Shown piece by piece: positions 10,462 to 18,752 of a DNA stretch of 53,057 nt (the stretch's first letter is position 1; each line of letters starts with the position of its first letter). The stretch covers positions 55,306-108,362 of the forward strand of contig NZ_BNCG01000014.1 of assembly GCF_014656355.1 (NCBI RefSeq), given 5' to 3'. This stretch comes from Camelimonas fluminis (GTDB taxonomy: Bacteria; Pseudomonadota; Alphaproteobacteria; Rhizobiales; Beijerinckiaceae). The notes beneath the pieces are model-generated. The model saw only the letters and a list, made by a program, of their open reading frames with translations, had not been told where the DNA came from and ran no database searches. Both the position numbers and the translations under genes were made by a program.

Positions 10462-11931
10462 ATGACGGCGGCCATCACCTCCCCCGCCTTCCGTGAAAAC
10501 GCCCACCAGGCGCTGGAAGACAAGCAGTTGCAGGCGGTGCTCGGCACCATGCGCACCGGTTTCTCGGTGAAACGCGCCGAAGCCGCCGCCGCCCTGCCCG
10601 AGTTCGAGGCGCTGCGCGACAGCGCCCGCGACATCAAGAATCATACGCTCGCCCATCTCGATCTTTATCTGGAGCAGTATGAAGCGAAGGTGACCGCCAG
10701 CGGCGGCCATGTGCACTACGCCCGCGACGCCGCCGAGGCGCGCCGCATCGTCGCCGACATCTGCCGGGATCTCGGCGCGAAAACGGTGACGAAGGGCAAA
10801 TCGATGATCTCCGAGGAGATTGGCCTCAATGATCATCTGGAGCGCGAAGGCTTCACGCCGGTCGAGACCGATCTGGGCGAATACATCATCCAGCTGCGCC
10901 ATGAGACGCCCTCGCACATCATCGCTCCTGCGTTCCATCTGAGCGCCGCCCAGGTGGAGCAGGATTTCCGCCGCGTCCACACGCAACTGCCGCCGGAGCG
11001 CGATCTGTCCGAACCGGTGAGCCTGCTGAACGAGGCGCGGCAGATGCTGCGCCAGCATTTCCTCGCCGCCGACGTGGGCATTACCGGGGCCAATTTCCTC
11101 ATCGCCGAGACCGGGACATCGGTCATTGTCACCAACGAGGGCAACGGCGACCTGACCCAGACGCTGCCGAAGGCGCACATCGTGCTGGCCTCGCTGGAAA
11201 AGCTGGTTCCGACCCTGGATGACTGCGCCCAGATGCTGCGGGTGCTGGCGCGCTCGGCCACCGGGCAGGACAGCTCGGTCTACACCACCTTCTCCACCGG
11301 TCCGCGCCGCGCCGGGGACGCGGACGGGCCCGGAGCCTATCATGTCGTGCTGCTCGACAACGGCCGCACCGGCATGCTGGGCACCTCGTTTCAGGAGATG
11401 TTGCGCTGCATCCGCTGCGGCGCCTGCATGAACCATTGCCCGGTCTATCAGGCGGTCGGCGGCCACGCCTATGGCTGGACCTACCCCGGCCCGATGGGCT
11501 CGGTGCTGACCCCGTCGCTGATCGGCGTCGAGAAGGGCGGCCACCTGCCCAACGCCTCCACCTTCTGCGGCCGGTGTGAATCGGTCTGCCCGGTGCGCAT
11601 TCCGCTGCCGAAGCTGATGCGCCACTGGCGCGAGAAGGAGTTCGAGCGGCATCTGACGCCGGCGACCACGCGCTCTGGCCTCGCCCTGTGGGGCTTCTTC
11701 GCCCGCCGGCCTTGGCTGTATCGCCAGGCGACGCGCCTCGGCGCCGCGACGCTGGCGCTGGCGGCGCGCGGCAGGGGCAAATTCGCCGCTTTGCCCTTCG
11801 CCTCCGGCTGGACCCAGGGACGGGATTTCCCGGCGCCGGAAGGCAGGACATTTCAGGCGATGTGGGCGGCGGAAGCCGGCAAGCGCCGGCGAGCGGGCGG
11901 CAAGCCTGGAGCGAAGGAACAGAACCCATGA
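10462..11931 (+). CDS. lutB: LutB, iron-sulfur subunit of L-lactate oxidation complex
   Basis: 489 residues, full length. The N-terminal ~300 residues form the LutB/LUD-type domain (GKSMISEEIGLNDHLE... NFLIAETGTSVIVTNEGNGDL). Next come two ferredoxin-like cluster sites: Cys316, 319, 322 and 326 (CIRCGACMNHC), and Cys369, 372 and 376 (CGRCESVC). The second lacks the usual fourth Cys in tandem and may borrow one. The C-terminal part (~430-489) is basic. LutB passes electrons within the cytoplasmic LutABC complex. It overlaps lutC by four bases (ATGA), which indicates coupling. Confidence 0.95.
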   Translation: MTAAITSPAFRENAHQALEDKQLQAVLGTMRTGFSVKRAEAAAALPEFEALRDSARDIKNHTLAHLDLYLEQYEAKVTASGGHVHYARDAAEARRIVADICRDLGAKTVTKGKSMISEEIGLNDHLEREGFTPVETDLGEYIIQLRHETPSHIIAPAFHLSAAQVEQDFRRVHTQLPPERDLSEPVSLLNEARQMLRQHFLAADVGITGANFLIAETGTSVIVTNEGNGDLTQTLPKAHIVLASLEKLVPTLDDCAQMLRVLARSATGQDSSVYTTFSTGPRRAGDADGPGAYHVVLLDNGRTGMLGTSFQEMLRCIRCGACMNHCPVYQAVGGHAYGWTYPGPMGSVLTPSLIGVEKGGHLPNASTFCGRCESVCPVRIPLPKLMRHWREKEFERHLTPATTRSGLALWGFFARRPWLYRQATRLGAATLALAARGRGKFAALPFASGWTQGRDFPAPEGRTFQAMWAAEAGKRRRAGGKPGAKEQNP

Positions 11932-12611
11932 CGGCTCGGGACGAAATTCTCGCCGGCGTCCGCCGGTCGCTGGGCGTCACCGGCCATGAGGAGCCGCGTC
12001 GCCAGGCGGTGGCCGACCGGCTGGCCCGGCCGGAGCGCGGCGTCGTGCCGGCGCGCGGCCAGAAAACCGGCGCGGAAGCCATCGCCACGTTCCGCAAATA
12101 CGCCGGGGCGGTGCAGACGTCCGTGACGATCGTCAGCGGGCCGGAGCAGGTTCCGGCCGAGACGGCGCGCTGGCTGAGCGCCAACAATCTGCCAGCCCGG
12201 CTGCGCATGGGCGCGGATGCGCGCCTCGCCGCCATGCCATGGGACGCCACGACGCTCGACGTCAGCCATGGGCCCAGCGCCGGTACTGATCTGAACGGCG
12301 TCAGTCACGCCTTCGCTGGCGTCACCGAAACCGGGTCGTTGATCCTGCTGTCCGGGCCGGACAACCCCACCACCATCAACTTCCTGCCGGACAACCACAT
12401 CGTGGTGCTGGACAGCGCCGATCTGGTTCCGGCGCTGGAGGATGTGTGGGCGCGTCTGCGCGCCGAAACGCGGAGCGACCCGTTGCCGCGCACGGTCAAC
12501 ATGGTGACCGGGCCATCACGCTCCGGCGACATTGACCGCACCATCTTTCTGGGCGCGCACGGACCGCGCGCCCTGCATGTCATCGTCATCGATCCGGACA
12601 TGGCGGTCTGA
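11928..12611 (+). CDS. lutC: LutC, LUD-domain subunit of L-lactate oxidation complex
   Basis: 227 residues of the LUD domain. It starts MTARDEILAGVRRSLG and has the conserved core GVTETGSLILLSGPDNPTT and the C-terminal LGAHGPRALHVIVID. Family size and sequence fit LutC (YkgG), the third subunit needed for L-lactate growth. The start overlaps the lutB stop in ATGA; the open frame continues 80 codons upstream inside lutB, which is an out-of-frame shadow. No LldR-type regulator or lactate permease (LutP) lies next to the operon here. Confidence 0.93.
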   Translation: MTARDEILAGVRRSLGVTGHEEPRRQAVADRLARPERGVVPARGQKTGAEAIATFRKYAGAVQTSVTIVSGPEQVPAETARWLSANNLPARLRMGADARLAAMPWDATTLDVSHGPSAGTDLNGVSHAFAGVTETGSLILLSGPDNPTTINFLPDNHIVVLDSADLVPALEDVWARLRAETRSDPLPRTVNMVTGPSRSGDIDRTIFLGAHGPRALHVIVIDPDMAV

Positions 12612-12671
12612 GCGCATCTGGCGGAACCGGCTGGCCATGCTCACGTTATGATTAAGTGAGAGGAGGCTGCC

Positions 12672-12893
12672 ATGAACGACAACAAACCAGGCGCGGGACC
12701 CAAACCCGGGCCGGAGCGGTCAAAAGAACGGGCGCACGAGGAAGCGGAACTCGACGAGTCCATTGATGAGAGCTTTCCGGCCAGCGACCCCTCGTCGGTG
12801 ACGCGCGCGCCGCGCGACCAGCGCTACGCCATCAAGCCGCCGAAAGAGGGCGCGGACAGGAAAACCCCGGCGCATCCAGGCCCCGAGGCCTGA
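12672..12893 (+). CDS. Small charged hypothetical protein, 73 aa
   Basis: 73 residues, Pro/Lys/Glu-rich and probably unstructured, with the motif ELDESIDESFPASDPSS at residues ~27-43. As I recall, this DESFPASDP motif recurs in small uncharacterised proteins of alphaproteobacteria, which supports a real gene. An excellent ribosome site (AGGAGG, six bases before ATG at 12672) strengthens the call. It follows lutC by 60 bases and could be transcribed with it. The function is unknown. Confidence 0.8.
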   Translation: MNDNKPGAGPKPGPERSKERAHEEAELDESIDESFPASDPSSVTRAPRDQRYAIKPPKEGADRKTPAHPGPEA

Positions 12894-13164
12894 AACGCCT
12901 GAAAAGACGCCCGGTCTGCCAGATGCCGGCGCACCGGCAGATGGGCCGGCGGCGTGGTGACGCGCTTGATGAACGCAAAGCCAGGGACTGTCCGGCGGAA
13001 CGCCGCCGGAGGGTTGCTCTGGCTTTTGTGGCTTGACGTCCAGCCGCCGTGGCCGCGCGAATGGCAGGCCTGGCGACAGATGGCGTTGCGCGCCTGCGGC
13101 ATTGGCGCGCGACCCGCTTGACCGAACCGGCGTATTATACAATAAGTAATTGAGATAACTTCAC

Positions 13165-13181
13165 TTTTTAACAATTCTAAA
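13165..13181. promoter_or_regulatory. Irr-box (ICE)-like palindrome before bfd
   Basis: TTTTTAA-CAA-TTCTAAA matches the rhizobial iron control element TTTAGAA-N3-TTCTAAA perfectly in the right half and at five of seven positions in the left. It ends seven bases before the bfd start, where bound Irr would block transcription or translation initiation. The spacer CAA is the same as in the box before bfr. Confidence 0.6.
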
Positions 13182-13188
13182 GAACGCG

Positions 13189-13629
13189 ATGATCGTCTGT
13201 TCCTGTAATCAGTTGACCGACCGCCAGGTGCTGGATTCGCTGACGGGCGAAGTGGCCACGCGTCCGCGTTCGCCAGGGCAGGTCTATCTTTGCCTTGGCT
13301 GCAAACCGAATTGCGGTCGTTGCGTCCAGCAGATCCGGCAGATGTTTTCTGACATCACCAGCGGCGCCGGCGCCTGCCAGATTGGCTGCGCCGTGTGCCC
13401 GGGCGAGGCCGCGCACGCCGCAGCAGCAACGCCGCCTGTCCAGGCCGCGCCAGCGCCTGACTGGCGCCATGGAAGCGTTGGGCCGCGTCGCCAGCTGGTT
13501 GTTCCGGAGGACCAGAGATTCTGCGCCTCCCACGCCTGTGGCGCCGCATGCGTCGATCACGGCCATGGCGATACGGCGCGGCCGGCCAATGATGATGACG
13601 GCGACCGGACGCTGATGGCGGCTGAGTAG
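13189..13629 (+). CDS. bfd: Bacterioferritin-associated ferredoxin with long C-terminal extension
   Basis: 146 residues. The first ~60 match Bfd, the [2Fe-2S] protein that reduces and releases iron from bacterioferritin: MIVCSCNQLTDRQV (Cys4, Cys6) and CLGCKPNCGRC (Cys35, Cys38, with extra Cys42 and Cys45). Bfd is normally 60-100 residues. Here an Ala/His-rich tail of ~80 residues contains further Cys (GACQIGCAVC and CASHACGAAC) and may be disordered or bind metal; alternatively its end is a loosely constrained read-on. The start at 13189 has only a weak ribosome site (AAAGAA). The bfr gene lies 450 bases downstream on the same strand. Confidence 0.85.
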   Translation: MIVCSCNQLTDRQVLDSLTGEVATRPRSPGQVYLCLGCKPNCGRCVQQIRQMFSDITSGAGACQIGCAVCPGEAAHAAAATPPVQAAPAPDWRHGSVGPRRQLVVPEDQRFCASHACGAACVDHGHGDTARPANDDDGDRTLMAAE

Positions 13630-13730
13630 CCCGCGCCGCTCCTGTCCGCGCACACCGCATCGCTGTCCTCGCGGTTGCCCAGCCGGATTGAGCTGCTTTT
13701 TTTGGCCCTGTTGACGACGGAACAACGTGG

Positions 13731-13753
13731 ATGCCCGCAACATGCGCGGGCAT
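13731..13753. repeat. REP-like palindrome (ATGCCCGC...GCGGGCAT)
   Basis: A perfect 8-bp inverted repeat with a seven-base loop, flanked by GTGG and GACG. The wording matches the short 'TGGATGCCCGGG...CCCGGGCATGACG' palindromes that I recall as dispersed in rhizobial genomes. It is the only copy I see in this window. Confidence 0.5.
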
Positions 13754-14050
13754 GACGCGGTGAGGAACGTGGGAGCGGGTGCAACGCCCCCTTCCCGCTT
13801 CCCCTGCCACTCCCCCTCGCGCTATCTTGGCGCGAATCCGACCCCACATTTCCCCAGTTATTGCCCTGCACGGGCGGATTGGCGTCGCGCCTGTCAGTGG
13901 GCCGGGCTCTGGCCTGGATTCTCCTGCCTGGTTTCATGGCGCATCCTGCCGGGCAAGATCAGCCTGACGCCGCATGGCGAGAGACTGTTATCCGCGAAAC
14001 GCCCCCCAGGAGCGCGCCAGCCCCTTGCTTCGGAACGCATCCGCATCTAG

Positions 14051-14067
14051 ATTAGAACAATCCTAAA
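14051..14067. promoter_or_regulatory. Irr-box (ICE) before bfr
   Basis: ATTAGAA-CAA-TCCTAAA matches TTTAGAA-N3-TTCTAAA at 12 of 14 consensus positions, with each half having one mismatch. It lies 13 bases before the bfr ATG. Irr represses iron-storage genes when haem and iron are scarce, which fits this position. Confidence 0.75.
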
Positions 14068-14080
14068 CAAGGAGCCCCCG

Positions 14081-14575
14081 ATGAAAGGCGACCAGAAGGT
14101 CATCGAGTATCTCAACCGTGGCCTGCGCAGCGAACTGACCGCGATCAACCAGTACTGGCTGCATTTCCGCATCCTGGACAACTGGGGCCTCAAGAAGCTC
14201 GCCCAGCAATGGCGCAAGGAATCAATCGAGGAAATGCAGCATGCGGACCGGTTCACCGACCGCATCCTGTTCCTGGAAGGCTTCCCGAACATGCAGGTCC
14301 TCGATCCCCTGCGCATTGGCCAGACCGTCACCGAAATCCTGCAGGCAGACCTCGCCGCAGAGCTGGACGCCCGCGCCCTCTACCAGGAAGCAGCGTCCTA
14401 TTGCCTGGAGGTGAAAGACTACCCGTCGCGCGACCTGTTCGTCGAACTGATGAAGGATGAGGAAGGGCATATCGACTTCCTCGAAACCCAGCTCGACCTG
14501 GTCAACCGTCTCGGCGAAGCGCTGTACTGCCAGCACCACATGGGCGGCCTGGACGAAAGCGGTTCGGACCACTGA
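14081..14575 (+). CDS. bfr: Bacterioferritin
   Basis: 164 residues, full length, forming the 24-subunit haem-containing iron-storage shell. The ferroxidase ligands are in place: Glu18, Glu51 and His54 (ESIEEMQHADRF) and the second Glu/His pair in MKDEEGHIDFLE. Met52, the haem ligand shared between two subunits, is present. The ATG at 14081 has CAAGGAGC upstream. It lies downstream of bfd and both genes carry Irr-box-like palindromes, so storage and release of iron are probably controlled together. A copy of the dispersed repeat begins two bases after its stop. Confidence 0.97.
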   Translation: MKGDQKVIEYLNRGLRSELTAINQYWLHFRILDNWGLKKLAQQWRKESIEEMQHADRFTDRILFLEGFPNMQVLDPLRIGQTVTEILQADLAAELDARALYQEAASYCLEVKDYPSRDLFVELMKDEEGHIDFLETQLDLVNRLGEALYCQHHMGGLDESGSDH

Positions 14576-14577
14576 CG

Positions 14578-14676
14578 CCAGATCGCGAGGATGCCGGCGC
14601 ATTCACGATCTGAAAAGCTGGCGTCAGCGCAAGGCATGCCCTCGCCGGCAATGCTTTGCGCCGCCAGGGCGGCGGC
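14578..14676 (+). repeat. Dispersed structured repeat, copy A
   Basis: A ~100-base element with a terminal stem (CAGATCG 14579-14585 with CGATCTG 14606-14612), followed by a conserved AAAG and a downstream TGCTTTGCGC. Its first 40 bases are about 80% identical to copy C at 44873. The stem base pair that is A-T here is G-C in copy C, a compensatory change. Confidence 0.72.
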
Positions 14677-14688
14677 CCCGCCCCTTCA

Positions 14689-14723
14689 TCAAAACCCGGC
14701 GGGTCAGGCTCAACGGGTTTTGA
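14689..14723. repeat. Inverted repeat downstream of bfr
   Basis: A perfect 10-bp inverted repeat (TCAAAACCCG...CGGGTTTTGA) with a 15-base loop between repeat copy A and the shared terminator. It may add to transcription termination. Confidence 0.5.
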
Positions 14724-14768
14724 TATGGGTTCAGTGCGCGAAACTGCCCCGCACCATGACATCACCAG

Positions 14769-14797
14769 AAAAGGCCGGAGCGATCCGGCCTTTTTGC
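14769..14797. terminator. Bidirectional terminator between bfr and the PAS kinase
   Basis: An 11-bp perfect stem (14769-14779 with 14784-14794), loop GCGA, ends in T-runs on both strands (CCTTTTT on plus, CCTTTT on minus). It can end both the bfr transcript and the converging kinase transcript. Confidence 0.85.
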
Positions 14798-14916
14798 GTT
14801 TCGCACAGCCAGGACGTTCCCGGAAACGTGAGGGTCACGCTTCATGAGGAATACGCGTCAAAATCAGGAAGCCCGGCATTTGGGCCAACCGGCTTCACCC
14901 GGCATGGTCCTGCATT

Positions 14917-17900
14917 TTAACCCGCCAGCACCCGCGACGGCGGCAGCACGATATCCACCAGCGTGCCCTCGCCCGGCGTGCTGCTGATGCGCAACGCGCC
15001 GCGGTTGGCCTCCACCAGCGCAGCCGTAAGCGGCAGGCCGAGGCCGGTGCCGGGGGTCTTGCGGCCATGGGCGAGACGGCGGAACGGTTTCAGCGCCTCC
15101 ACCACTTCCTGCTCACTCATGCCGATGCCGGTGTCACGGACGCGGATGACGACCTCACCCGCCGGCGTGCGCGTCGACGACAGGATCACCTGACCGCCGG
15201 CGTCAGTGAATTTGAGAGCGTTGCCAAGCACGTTCAGGGTGATCTGCCGCATCGAGCGCTCGTCGGCCACCACCGGCGGCAACTTCGCCTCCAGCGAACT
15301 GCGCAGCACGATGTGCGCCTTGTTGGCCTGGGGCTGCATCAGCGTCACGCAGGAGTTCAACACGGCGTTGAGATCGACGCTGGCGAACGACAGCTCCATC
15401 TTGCCGGCCTCGATCCGGGCCAGATCGAGCAGGTCGTTGACGAGGCTGATGACGTATTGGCCCGACTCGTGGATATCGCGCACATATTCGCGGTAGCGCG
15501 GGTTCTGGATCGGACCAAAGCGTTCTTCCAGCATCAGCTCGGCAAAGCCGATCATGGCCCCAAGCGGCGTCCGCACCTCATGGCTCATGCGCGCCAGGAA
15601 GTCCGATTTCTGCGCATTGGCTGCTTCGGCCCGGCGCTTTGATTCAATCAACTCGCTCTCGGTCTTCTTCCAGGCGGTAACGTCGCGCAACACGGCGCAA
15701 TAGCGCGGGTTTCCGCCGCCGCCGACCTTGCCCAGCGTCATGAACAACCGGCAGTCGCCGCCCTGGCGCACCCGCCCAATCACCTCGCGTCCATCATTGA
15801 GCAGGCTGGCGACGCCACCCGCGCGCAGGCTGTCGAGATAGTCCTGGGCGGCGGCGTGGCTCTCTGGCGCCAGCAGGCGCGTGAGCGACTCGCCAACAAG
15901 CTGGTTCTGCTCATAGCCGAACAGCGCCTCCGCCGAACGGTTGACCGAGAGGATGCGGCCATGGGCGTCCAGCAACACGACGCCGTCGGTCGCGGTGTCG
16001 AGCACGCCGCGCAATTCGGCCTCGCGCGCCGCCGAGGCGGCCAGTTCGTCTTCAAGATGGGCGGAGCGGGCCGCGACCTCGGCCGTTGCATCCCGCAACG
16101 CCAGAATGAGCAGAGCCTCGCCGCCTGTCCACGGGACCGGCGCGCAGATCAGCTCCACCGGCGTGCGCACGCCGCGGGCGCCAGCGAGAACGCCCTTGCC
16201 GCTAAAGCAGGCGCTCAATGCGGTTTCAGGAAACAGCAGGCCGAGCCGCTGCCCGGCCACGTCCCCGAAGCCGGCGTGGCGCGACAGGGCGAGAAACGCA
16301 TTGTTGGCGTGCGCCGCAACGCCCTCCTGACTGACCAGGGCGGCGACCGGCATCGCCTGAACCAGGGCGCGAAGCGCCTCGACCTGGGCGTCCGAGGCAA
16401 TGGCGGCGCGCTCTTTCCCAAGCTGCCTCTCAAGCTCCTGCGCCAGATCCCTGGCAAGATCCTGAGTGAGTTCCTGAGCTGGCGCGGGATCAGCGGGCCC
16501 GCCCGGACCCGCCGCCTTGGGCGCGAGATCAGCCTTGGGCGCGTATTCCTGACCAGCCAGTTCCATCGCCGGCTCAGACTCCGGAGGCCCATCAGACGTC
16601 GCCCGGGCGTCCCCGCCAGCCGTCCCGGCGACAGCAGCCGGCTGGGCCAGGGGAACCGGATTCCCTGGGGGCGCCGCCGTATCAATGGCGCTGGCGGCGC
16701 CGGAACCGGTCGCAGCAGCCCCACGGGAATCCGTGCTTTTCGTCGATTGGCGCCCCGTAGACCGACCTGCAGTCGACTGACTTGCAGTAGACCGACTTGC
16801 CGCAAGCGGCGCCTCCGCAGGCGGAACTGGCGCCTCGTCGCCGCCCTCGTGGGCCGCCTCCTGAACCGCCGCCTCCTGAACCGCCGCCTCTTGGCGTCGG
16901 GCCTCATCATCGCTCACCCGCGCGCCGAGCGCCCGGGCAATGTCGCGCAACGTCTGGCGTTCGCCGTGGCTCAATCCGCTTGCGTCCGACTTGCGCCTGA
17001 TATCCGCATGCCGCGCGGGGGGAACTGGACGAGGCGCCGCCGGACGCGCATCAGCCAGCGGCGTGAACAGAGGCAACGCCGGTTCAGGCGCCGGGCTACC
17101 GGACGCAACCCTGGCGACAATGCTGGACAGGCCATCGCCCCCCTCCTGGGCAGGACCAGGCTCAGGGGGCTTCGCCGCCAACTGCTGAGGCGGCTGTTCG
17201 GGATACTGCGGCTCCGCCCCAAAGACGTCGCCCTGCGGCTCCGGCGCGTCCACCAGTGTAATATCCGCTGGCGCGACATCAACCGGGGCAATATCAACTG
17301 CCGACGGCGGCGCCACTGTCGCCGCCTCGTCAAGGCGCATCAGGCCATAGCCCCGCTGCCCCGCCGGCGCGCCGGAGGCGTCGCGGATGGGAGCGCCGCC
17401 GAACTCCACGGGAATGTCTGCCCCCAGCGCATCAAGACGCCACGTGGTCGCCAACCCCGACCAGGCCCGGCCGGAACGAACCTGCGCGTCAAGCTCCGGC
17501 GCCGCGACGATCTCATGAGCAAGCCCGGCCCAGGTCTTGCCGATGATCGTCTCGCCCCCCAGAGCCCGGACCAGCGCCGCCGACACCGAGCGGATGACGC
17601 CCATCGCGTCCGTATGCCAGACAAAACGCAAGGTTGGCCGGGCGCCCGCCATCGTCCTCAGGGCGTTCGCCGGCGCGTCGCTGTCTCCAGCCACTCCCGG
17701 GACCTCGAAACGCTCGGGAGCCGCGCCCCAGGCGCGAGGAATACGCCCGGCGACCTGGACCATGACGGCGTGCGCGCCGTCATGGCGCTGCAACACGCTG
17801 ATACGGGCTGAAAAACCAACGCCGCCGGCCCGCACGGGGGTAGCCGCGCGCAGCGCGCCGGGCGCTTCAGCAGCAAAGGCCAGCACGCGCGCCCGCGAAG

Positions 17901-18063
17901 GGCGATCCAGTCTCGCCGCCAGCGCCCGCCCCGGTGCTGTCGCCCACAACAGGGCGCCGTCAGCCGCGAACAGACACGCAACGTCATTCGCCTCAACCAC
18001 GGGCGCATCGGCCGGCCTGGCCAGCAAATCCGTCAGCGTTATATGGCCGGCCGGGTCGGTCAT
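14917..18063 (-). CDS. PAS-domain sensor histidine kinase (PdhS/PleC/DivJ-like)
   Basis: 1048 residues from ATG 18063; a GTG four codons upstream is an alternative, and the AGGAG site fits neither perfectly. There is no signal peptide or membrane segment. The N-terminal half has PAS-like regions (~5-110, ~140-255), then a long Ala/Pro/Glu-rich low-complexity linker with short peptide repeats (EAAVQEAAVQEAA, STASQSTAGRST), another PAS (~565-660) and a canonical PAS (~675-790, TDGVVLLDAHGRILSVNRSAEALFGY). The kinase core is HisKA with phospho-His828 in FLARMSHEVRTPLG, followed by an HATPase with N box (NVLGNALKFTD) and G boxes (DTGIGM, GTGLGL). The DLLDLARIEAGKMEL stretch resembles the DivK-interacting kinases that control the alphaproteobacterial cell cycle. 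Assignment to PdhS is by resemblance, not certainty. Confidence 0.85.
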   Translation of the reverse strand: MTDPAGHITLTDLLARPADAPVVEANDVACLFAADGALLWATAPGRALAARLDRPSRARVLAFAAEAPGALRAATPVRAGGVGFSARISVLQRHDGAHAVMVQVAGRIPRAWGAAPERFEVPGVAGDSDAPANALRTMAGARPTLRFVWHTDAMGVIRSVSAALVRALGGETIIGKTWAGLAHEIVAAPELDAQVRSGRAWSGLATTWRLDALGADIPVEFGGAPIRDASGAPAGQRGYGLMRLDEAATVAPPSAVDIAPVDVAPADITLVDAPEPQGDVFGAEPQYPEQPPQQLAAKPPEPGPAQEGGDGLSSIVARVASGSPAPEPALPLFTPLADARPAAPRPVPPARHADIRRKSDASGLSHGERQTLRDIARALGARVSDDEARRQEAAVQEAAVQEAAHEGGDEAPVPPAEAPLAASRSTASQSTAGRSTGRQSTKSTDSRGAAATGSGAASAIDTAAPPGNPVPLAQPAAVAGTAGGDARATSDGPPESEPAMELAGQEYAPKADLAPKAAGPGGPADPAPAQELTQDLARDLAQELERQLGKERAAIASDAQVEALRALVQAMPVAALVSQEGVAAHANNAFLALSRHAGFGDVAGQRLGLLFPETALSACFSGKGVLAGARGVRTPVELICAPVPWTGGEALLILALRDATAEVAARSAHLEDELAASAAREAELRGVLDTATDGVVLLDAHGRILSVNRSAEALFGYEQNQLVGESLTRLLAPESHAAAQDYLDSLRAGGVASLLNDGREVIGRVRQGGDCRLFMTLGKVGGGGNPRYCAVLRDVTAWKKTESELIESKRRAEAANAQKSDFLARMSHEVRTPLGAMIGFAELMLEERFGPIQNPRYREYVRDIHESGQYVISLVNDLLDLARIEAGKMELSFASVDLNAVLNSCVTLMQPQANKAHIVLRSSLEAKLPPVVADERSMRQITLNVLGNALKFTDAGGQVILSSTRTPAGEVVIRVRDTGIGMSEQEVVEALKPFRRLAHGRKTPGTGLGLPLTAALVEANRGALRISSTPGEGTLVDIVLPPSRVLAG

Positions 18064-18346
18064 CGATACGGTCACTGCTCCTGCGGACGCGGTTTGGTCA
18101 ATTTCCGCAATATACTAACAGAATATCCGGCAACGACAGAGCCATTGGACCAGGGGCGTCCAGGGAAGGGTTAACGGTTCTGGCGGGATCGACGCCAAAG
18201 CCTGGCGCAAGGCATTTTTCCCCGGCTTTCGCCCTCTGGCGGCCGGCGGGACGGAATGTCGCAAAAGAAGTCGTTGAATAAATGCGATGGAGCGTTGACG
18301 GGGTCTTGCCTTCCCGGCCCGACCGCCATAGGTTCCGCCCCAGAAT

Positions 18347-18423
18347 GCAGCTGTAGCTCAGTTGGTTAGAGCGCTAGATTGTGGATCTAGAGGTCCCCCG
18401 TTCGAGCCGGGGCAGCTGTACCA
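18347..18423 (+). tRNA. tRNA-His (GTG)
   Basis: 77 bases with encoded CCA. The acceptor GCAGCTG pairs with CAGCTGT, the D arm GCTC...GAGC is intact, the anticodon loop TTGTGGA gives anticodon GTG at 18381-18383, and the T arm contains GTTCGAG. Position -1 is T and position 73 is A. The alphaproteobacterial variant of tRNA-His likewise lacks the G-1:C73 pair used elsewhere as the identity signal. Confidence 0.97.
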
Positions 18424-18448
18424 TTCTTCATCCCATGCAGGATGACAG

Positions 18449-18474
18449 GCCGCCGCAAGGCGGCTTTTTCTTTG
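18449..18474 (+). terminator. Terminator after tRNA-His
   Basis: A 6-bp GC stem (GCCGCC...GGCGGC) with a GCAA loop and a TTTTTCTTT tail lies 26 bases after the tRNA 3' end. The remaining interval to 18752 shows no gene. Confidence 0.87.
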
Positions 18475-18752
18475 GCCATGTTTTTCTTTGGCCCATGCTT
18501 TCCTGGCCCCCCCCTTGAGCAGAGCCCCCCGGGCAGCGCCTGGCGCTGGCTGGCGCGGCTCCGGTCCATTTTCTCCGCAATGCCTGCTTCCCCGGAAGAT
18601 CTGGCGCAGCGAGGTTCTGGCGCGCAATGGGACGAAGCACCCGGGCAGGCCGGAGCCCCTTCAGGTCGGTGCAGTGGACGCTGCAGCGCGGCGTAATTTC
18701 GCGCCCGGCCGCTCAGCGCCCAGCCTGCCCGATCATCGCGGTCGTCAGTTCC

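Larger units (their letters stand above)
13630..14080. other. Intergenic region between bfd and bfr
   Basis: 451 bases without a gene. It holds a palindrome ATGCCCGC-N7-GCGGGCAT at 13731-13753 in the context GGATGCCCG...GGGCATGACG, as in short repeats common in Hyphomicrobiales, plus a T-run at 13695-13703 and the Irr box before bfr. Confidence 0.6.
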
